A stretch of 64,000 nucleotides of DNA. It comes from Hyphomonas sediminis (GTDB taxonomy: Bacteria; Pseudomonadota; Alphaproteobacteria; Caulobacterales; Hyphomonadaceae). The notes under the pieces were generated by a model. It searched no databases and was not told where the DNA came from. It worked only from the letters and a program-made list of their open reading frames with translations. The stretch is taken from assembly GCF_019679475.1 (NCBI RefSeq), contig NZ_JAIEZP010000001.1:1674001-1738000 (forward strand), given 5' to 3'. The translations under genes and the position numbers were made by a program. Of the stretch, positions 59,753-64,000 are shown in pieces; within the stretch, counting starts at the first letter, position 1, and every line of letters starts with the position of its first letter.

Positions 59753-61171
59753 CTAGAGCGCCTTGACGATGTCTTCGACCATCTTCTTGGCGTCGGCGAG
59801 CAGCATCATCGTGTTGTCGTGGAAGAACAGCTCGTTCTCGATGCCGGCATAGCCAGAGCCCATCGAACGCTTGATGAACAGCACCGTGCGGGCGTTTTCC
59901 ACGTCGAGGACCGGCATGCCGTAGATCGGCGAGGTCTTGTCGGTCTTCGCGGCGGGGTTGGTCACGTCGTTGGCGCCGATGACGAAGGCAACATCCGAAG
60001 CGGAGAATTCCGAGTTGATGTCTTCAAGCTCGAAAACCTCATCATACGGAACTTGCGCTTCGGCGAGGAGGACGTTCATGTGACCCGGCATCCGGCCCGC
60101 GACGGGGTGGATGGCGTATTTCACTTCGACGCCTTCTTCCTTCAGCTTCTCGGCCATTTCCTTCAGCGCGTGCTGGGCCTGGGCGACCGCCATGCCATAG
60201 CCCGGCACGATGATGACCTTGGAAGCGTTCTTCATGATGAAGGCTGCGTCGTCTGCCGAGCCTTTCTTGTAGGGGCGGTCCACCTTGGCGCCGCCGGCGG
60301 CAGCGGCGCTGTCGTCTGCGCCGAAACCGCCGAGGATCACCGAGATGAAAGAGCGGTTCATGCCCTTACACATGATGTAGGAGAGGATCGCGCCGGACGA
60401 GCCAACGAGGGCGCCCGTGATGATCAGCGCGAAGTTGCCCAGCGTGAAGCCCAGCGCAGCCGCCGCCCAGCCCGAATAGGAGTTCAGCATCGAGACGACG
60501 ACGGGCATGTCTGCCCCGCCGATCGGGATGATGAGCGTGATGCCAAGGACCAGCGCCAGCGCCGTCAGGCCCCAGAAGGCCCAATGGGCGGTGCCGTTCG
60601 ACTGGATGAGGATCACCAGCAGCGCAACGATGCCGACGCCGAGCGCGATGTTCAGCAGGTGGCGGGCGGGCAGCAGGATCGGCGCGCCGCTCATATTGCC
60701 GTTGAGCTTGGCAAAGGCGATGACCGAGCCGGTGAAGGTCAGCGCGCCGATGGCCGAGCCGAGGCCCAGTTCGATCAGCGAGGCGGCCTTGATGCCGGTG
60801 ATGCCCAGGATGCCGAAGCTGCCGGGCGCATAAAGCGCGGCCGAGGCCACCAGCACAGCGGCAAGGCCGACGAGCGAGTGGAAGGCGGCGACAAGCTGGG
60901 GCATGTCCGTCATCGGGATCTTGCGGGCGATGATGGCGCCGATGGTGCCGCCGACGGCGACAGCGCCGATCATCAGCGCCCAGGTGGCCGGGTCCAGCGA
61001 GTTCCAGAGCAGGGCGATGGTGGTGGCGACCGCAATCGCCATGCCGATCATGCCGTTACGGTTGCCCTTCTGGCTGGTGGCCGGGCTGGACAGGCCGCGC
61101 AGGGCGAGGATGAAGAGGATGCCCGAGACGAGATAGAGCAGGGGCGCCCAGGTGGAATGGAACTGGTCCAT
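59753..61171 (-). CDS. pntB: NAD(P) transhydrogenase, beta subunit
   Basis: A 472-residue protein: nine or so membrane helices (residues 5-260) and a C-terminal NADP-binding domain starting about residue 295 (KVIIVPGYGMAVAQAQHALKEMAEKL) with GANDVTNPAAKTDKTSPIYGMPVL and FIKRSMGSGYAGIENELF. It couples proton entry to hydride transfer from NADH to NADP+, supplying NADPH. It is the last gene of a three-gene operon with pntA parts 1 and 2 and is separated from the previous stop by three bases. Confidence 0.96.
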   Translation of the reverse strand: MDQFHSTWAPLLYLVSGILFILALRGLSSPATSQKGNRNGMIGMAIAVATTIALLWNSLDPATWALMIGAVAVGGTIGAIIARKIPMTDMPQLVAAFHSLVGLAAVLVASAALYAPGSFGILGITGIKAASLIELGLGSAIGALTFTGSVIAFAKLNGNMSGAPILLPARHLLNIALGVGIVALLVILIQSNGTAHWAFWGLTALALVLGITLIIPIGGADMPVVVSMLNSYSGWAAAALGFTLGNFALIITGALVGSSGAILSYIMCKGMNRSFISVILGGFGADDSAAAAGGAKVDRPYKKGSADDAAFIMKNASKVIIVPGYGMAVAQAQHALKEMAEKLKEEGVEVKYAIHPVAGRMPGHMNVLLAEAQVPYDEVFELEDINSEFSASDVAFVIGANDVTNPAAKTDKTSPIYGMPVLDVENARTVLFIKRSMGSGYAGIENELFFHDNTMMLLADAKKMVEDIVKAL

Positions 61172-61174
61172 AGG

Positions 61175-61546
61175 TTAGCTCCCCTTCTTCTTGTACATGG
61201 CGAGCATGCGCTGGGTGACCAGGAAGCCGCCGAAGATGTTGACACTGGCGAGGGCAACGGCGATGGCGCCGAGGATCTTGGCGATCCAGCCTTCCGAAGA
61301 GAGGCCATGGGCCGCCGCAGCAACCAGCGCGCCAACGACGATCACGGACGAAATCGCGTTCGTCACGGCCATCAGGGGCGTGTGCAGGGCAGGCGTCACC
61401 GACCAGACGACATAATAGCCGACAAAGCAGGCGAGCGCGAAGATCGCAGCCAGGAACACAGTGGAGTTGATACCGCCCGCATCGGCAAAGGCCGGGAGGG
61501 CAAAGGCGGTGAGGGCAACGGTGGTGGCGAGAGCGCGTTTCATCAC
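61175..61546 (-). CDS. NAD(P) transhydrogenase, alpha subunit part 2 (membrane)
   Basis: A 123-residue protein with a hydrophobic N-terminus and about four membrane segments ([29 protein letters not shown] is diagnostic of the alpha2 membrane domain). In alphaproteobacteria the alpha subunit is encoded by two genes; this is the second. The start ATG overlaps the alpha1 stop by four bases. Long N-terminal hydrophobic stretch ([20 protein letters not shown]) may act as signal or first helix. Confidence 0.92.
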   Translation of the reverse strand: MMKRALATTVALTAFALPAFADAGGINSTVFLAAIFALACFVGYYVVWSVTPALHTPLMAVTNAISSVIVVGALVAAAAHGLSSEGWIAKILGAIAVALASVNIFGGFLVTQRMLAMYKKKGS

Positions 61547-62670
61547 TTCAGCCTTTCACTTACAGTTTCGCCGTTCCGCGTCAGCAGCATGGCGACGACG
61601 ACTTCATCCTCGGTGTCGAGGGTGAGCGCGCCGCCTTCAGCCGTGATCAGCGGAAGGAAGGCGAGGAGGTTTTTGGCATAGAGCGAGGAGGAGTCCGCCG
61701 GCAGGCGGGCTGGCAGGTTCGAGAACCCGGCCAGTTTCACCCCGCCGACATCGACGATCTCGTCCGGCTTCGACAGGGGGCAGTTGCCGCCCTGGCTGAC
61801 GGCCATGTCGACGATCACCGAACCGGGCTTCATGGCTTTCACCATCTCCTCGGTGACCAGCACCGGGGCCGGACGGCCGGGGATCAGCGCCGTGGTGACG
61901 ACGATATCCTGCTTGGCGATGTGGCTGGCCGTGAGGGCAGCTTGTTTCGCCTGGTATTCCTTGGACATTTCCTTGGCGTAACCGCCAGCGGTTTCGGCGG
62001 CCTTGAACTCTTCATCCTCCACCGCGATGAACTTCGCGCCGAGCGAGGCGACCTGTTCCTTGGCGGCGGGACGAACGTCCGTAGCCGTCACAACCGCGCC
62101 GAGGCGGCGGGCGGTGGCGATCGCCTGGAGGCCGGCCACACCGGCGCCCATGATGAACACCTTGGCCGGGGCAACCGTGCCCGCTGCCGTCATCATCATC
62201 GGCATGGCGCGGCCATAGATCTGTGCCCCTTCGATGACCGCGCGATAGCCGGCGAGGTTCGACTGGGATGAGAGCGCATCCATCGACTGGGCGCGCGTGA
62301 TGCGGGGGGTAAATTCCATCGAGAGCGCCGCAATCTTGCGGGCATTGAGCGCGGCGAGTTCGTCAGCGGGGTACGCAAACGGCTCCATCAGCGCGATCAG
62401 CGCCGTGCCTTCGGGCAGGGCGGCAATCTCGTCTTTCTCCGGGCGGCGGACCTTGAACACAATGTCCGCGCCATTCGCTGCCTCGGCGGCAGAACCAGCG
62501 ATGCTGGCGCCTGCTTCCGTAAAGGCTGCGTCCAGGAAACCGGCAACGGTTCCTGCTCCTCCCTCGACCGTGACCGTGTGGCCCAGGCCAATTAGTTTCT
62601 TGACTGTCTCCGGAGTTGCCGCCACGCGGGTTTCGCCGGGTCGCCGTTCTTTGAGCACTGATATCTTCAT
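61543..62670 (-). CDS. pntA: NAD(P) transhydrogenase, alpha subunit part 1 (NAD-binding)
   Basis: A 375-residue soluble NAD-binding subunit from ATG 62670 ([20 protein letters not shown]); an upstream ATG at 62706 is possible but adds non-conserved residues. Seen: [40 protein letters not shown] (NAD-binding GxGxxG) and [23 protein letters not shown]. It belongs to the alanine dehydrogenase/PntA family. Divergent from the SDR gene at 62730, 59 bases away. Confidence 0.95.
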   Translation of the reverse strand: MKISVLKERRPGETRVAATPETVKKLIGLGHTVTVEGGAGTVAGFLDAAFTEAGASIAGSAAEAANGADIVFKVRRPEKDEIAALPEGTALIALMEPFAYPADELAALNARKIAALSMEFTPRITRAQSMDALSSQSNLAGYRAVIEGAQIYGRAMPMMMTAAGTVAPAKVFIMGAGVAGLQAIATARRLGAVVTATDVRPAAKEQVASLGAKFIAVEDEEFKAAETAGGYAKEMSKEYQAKQAALTASHIAKQDIVVTTALIPGRPAPVLVTEEMVKAMKPGSVIVDMAVSQGGNCPLSKPDEIVDVGGVKLAGFSNLPARLPADSSSLYAKNLLAFLPLITAEGGALTLDTEDEVVVAMLLTRNGETVSERLK

Positions 62671-62729
62671 GGCGCCTTGGATTAGGTTAAACTTTGCGCC
62701 ATGCAATAGTTATTTTGAGGGTTTAGGGC

Positions 62730-63497
62730 ATGAGTTTGTTTAGTCTGGCTAATCGTGTCGCTCTGGTTACCGGTGCGTCAAGCGGTCTGGGGCGCCATTT
62801 CGCGCATGTTCTCTCCGATGCGGGCGCTACGGTTGTCCTTGCGGCACGCCGTATGGACCGCCTCGAAGAGGTCGCCGCTGCCATCCAGAAAAAAGGCGGC
62901 AACGCGTTGCCCGTCGCCATGGATGTCACCAGCGACGGCAGCATCATCGCCGCTTTCGAGAGCATCCAGGAGGCGCTCGGCCGCCCGGCGGATGTGATCG
63001 TCAACAATTCCGGCATGTCCCGAGAGGGCTGGTTCCGCGACATGAGCGAGGACGACTGGAACGCGGTGATCGACACCAATCTCACCGGCGTCTGGCGCGT
63101 TGCCAAGCATGGCGCAAACGCCATGGTGAAGGCGGGCGCCAAAGGCTCCATCATCAACATTGCCTCGATCACCGGCCTCCACCCGCAGGCGATGACGACT
63201 GCTTACTGTGTTTCGAAAGCCGGGGTGGACCACATGACCCGCCAGATGGCGCTGGAAATGGCGCGCTACAATGTGCGCGTGAACGCCATCGCGCCGGGCT
63301 ATTTCAAGACCGAGATCAATGACGAGTTCCTCGACAGCGAACAGGGGCAGATGATGCTGCGCCGCATCGCAATGCGCCGCATCGGGAATATCGACGAACT
63401 GGCCGGCCCGCTGCTGCTGCTCGCCTCTGACGCTGGCAGCTTCATGACCGGCTCGACGCTTGTGGTCGATGGCGGGCATTTGCTGAACAGTCTTTAG
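62730..63497 (+). CDS. SDR-family oxidoreductase (glucose/ribitol-type classical SDR)
   Basis: A 255-residue classical SDR: VTGASSGLGRHFAHVLSDAGA (about 13), NNSG at about 91 (instead of NNAG), Ser in IINIASITGLHPQAM and Tyr/Lys in TAYCVSKAGV, C-terminal DGGHLLNSL. Cofactor probably NADP(H), as an Arg pair follows beta-2 (AARRMD). Substrate unknown. Monocistronic; ATG 62730 follows a short AT-rich leader with GAGGGTTTAGGG. Confidence 0.9.
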   Translation: MSLFSLANRVALVTGASSGLGRHFAHVLSDAGATVVLAARRMDRLEEVAAAIQKKGGNALPVAMDVTSDGSIIAAFESIQEALGRPADVIVNNSGMSREGWFRDMSEDDWNAVIDTNLTGVWRVAKHGANAMVKAGAKGSIINIASITGLHPQAMTTAYCVSKAGVDHMTRQMALEMARYNVRVNAIAPGYFKTEINDEFLDSEQGQMMLRRIAMRRIGNIDELAGPLLLLASDAGSFMTGSTLVVDGGHLLNSL

Positions 63498-63519
63498 ATT
63501 TCGGGCGTAGACGAACCGG

Positions 63520-63660
63520 GGCGTCCCCCTCCGCCCTTCGGGCACCTCCCCCGCGAGCAGGGGAGGATTGACGTTGTGCCCACCTCTGAGATGGTGCGGT
63601 GGACTCCTCCCCCGTTTGCGGGGGAGGTGGCAGGCTGCGCAGCAGACTGACGGAGGGGGC
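63520..63660. repeat. CCTCCCCC/GGGGGAGG intergenic repeat element
   Basis: Two inner hairpins (CCTCCCCC...GGGGAGG at 63545-63566 and 63606-63627) are enclosed by CCCCCTCCG (63524-63532) and CGGAGGGGG (63651-63659). This nested, C-rich element is a typical alphaproteobacterial intergenic repeat. It separates the SDR gene from the riboswitch. Confidence 0.75.
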
Positions 63661-63722
63661 GCAGCCTGCGTATTCATGCCCCCTGCTTGCCGCGCTGCAA
63701 AAACCGGATTACAGCCCCCTCA

Positions 63723-63890
63723 CGCGACAGGTGCCCGGATCAAGGTCCGGGTGAAAAGGGAAGCCGGTGAGACTCCGGCGCTATGCCCGTAACTGTGAGC
63801 GGGGAGCCGTGTGAGCCATTTGCCACTGGGAAACCGGGAAGGCAGCTCTCCCCGGCGATGATCCGCGAAGTCAGGAGACCTGCCTGTTGC
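63723..63890 (+). ncRNA. Cobalamin (adenosylcobalamin) riboswitch
   Basis: The conserved core runs in order: GGTGCCCGG leader, AAAAGGGAAGCCGGTGAGACTCCGGC-type region beginning at 63752 (read in parts), GCCACTGG at 63823, GGGAAGGC, and the B12 box AGTCAGGAGACCTGCC at 63869-63884. This is a class I cobalamin riboswitch on the plus strand. It represses a downstream gene, outside the window to the right, when cobalamin is abundant; targets are usually BtuB-type receptors or cobalamin biosynthesis or B12-independent isozymes. From 63891 to the edge there is no gene. Confidence 0.95.
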
Positions 63891-64000
63891 CGTCGTTGGC
63901 TCGCCGCCCGGGACCAGGCGAGGGGCCGCGGAAGGCAACCTTCCGTTCATGCGACATGTCATGAACCCGCCGCGCAGGGATAATTCCCTCCGGCCAAAGA

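Noticed and set aside
63783-63983. Small plus-strand protein after the SDR gene
   Set aside because: The frame lies inside the cobalamin riboswitch and follows RNA conservation rather than codon use.

Overview
The window is GC-rich, densely packed DNA from an alphaproteobacterium. The evidence is a MipZ-type division-plane ATPase, a proton-translocating transhydrogenase with split alpha subunits, a TonB receptor, intergenic repeats of the kind whose translation gives 'HPERSRRIS' and 'ILSEVEG', and many twin-arginine and lipoprotein signals. The gene mix fits a Hyphomonadaceae-like marine or aquatic bacterium, but this placement is inference and I could not test it.

Left part (1 to about 36.4 kb): an accessory catabolic supercluster with an unknown substrate. 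It holds a MFS carrier, a TonB-dependent receptor, a Tat/lipoprotein flavin amine oxidase, a Tat-exported nitrilase-like protein and three other lipoproteins. It also holds three PuuE-type polysaccharide-deacetylase/allantoinase-like hydrolases, an isochorismatase/N-carbamoylsarcosine-amidase-like hydrolase, an amidase, two VOC proteins, SDR and MDR reductases and a VAO-type flavin oxidase. The CoA-ester genes encode an aldehyde dehydrogenase, an acyl-CoA ligase, two CaiB/BaiF CoA transferases, an acyl-CoA dehydrogenase, a MaoC hydratase, a CitE lyase, a crotonase and two MmgE/PrpD proteins. The many C-N hydrolases suggest a nitrogen-containing, perhaps cyclic amide or imide, substrate whose carbon skeleton is then degraded as CoA esters.

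The cluster has its own regulatory code. A palindrome of the type AAAAGATATATCTTTT occurs in front of at least eight transcription units between 0.8 and 34.2 kb, and I did not see it in the rest of the window. A second palindrome, TTTGTCCGGACAAA, lies before the CitE operon, in the region between a GntR/UTRA regulator and the MmgE/PrpD operon, and in the TonB receptor promoter. Two GntR/UTRA regulators (17210-17923 and 28053-28850) are the natural candidates to read them. Most operons are compact, with 1-4 base start/stop overlaps.

Middle part (36.5 to 46.5 kb): signal transduction and regulators. A small membrane protein, a hybrid histidine kinase with two receiver domains and a likely HPt domain, and a REC-GGDEF diguanylate cyclase form one operon. 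A PaaX-like repressor stands divergent to a fatty acid desaturase, followed by LacI, LysR and LacI regulators.

Right part (46.5 to 64 kb): mostly housekeeping genes. These are hisC, panC, mipZ, a serine hydrolase, tgt (with an unusual zinc site), tRNA-Lys(UUU), an acyl-CoA dehydrogenase divergent from a LuxR-type regulator, a MurC/Mpl-like ligase, an LD-carboxypeptidase, the pnt operon and an SDR. A cobalamin riboswitch at the right edge controls a gene outside the window. One low-GC gene (about 57.7-58.6 kb) looks foreign and possibly frameshifted. Palindromic intergenic repeats fill 51.26-52.1, 59.48-59.73 and 63.52-63.66 kb.
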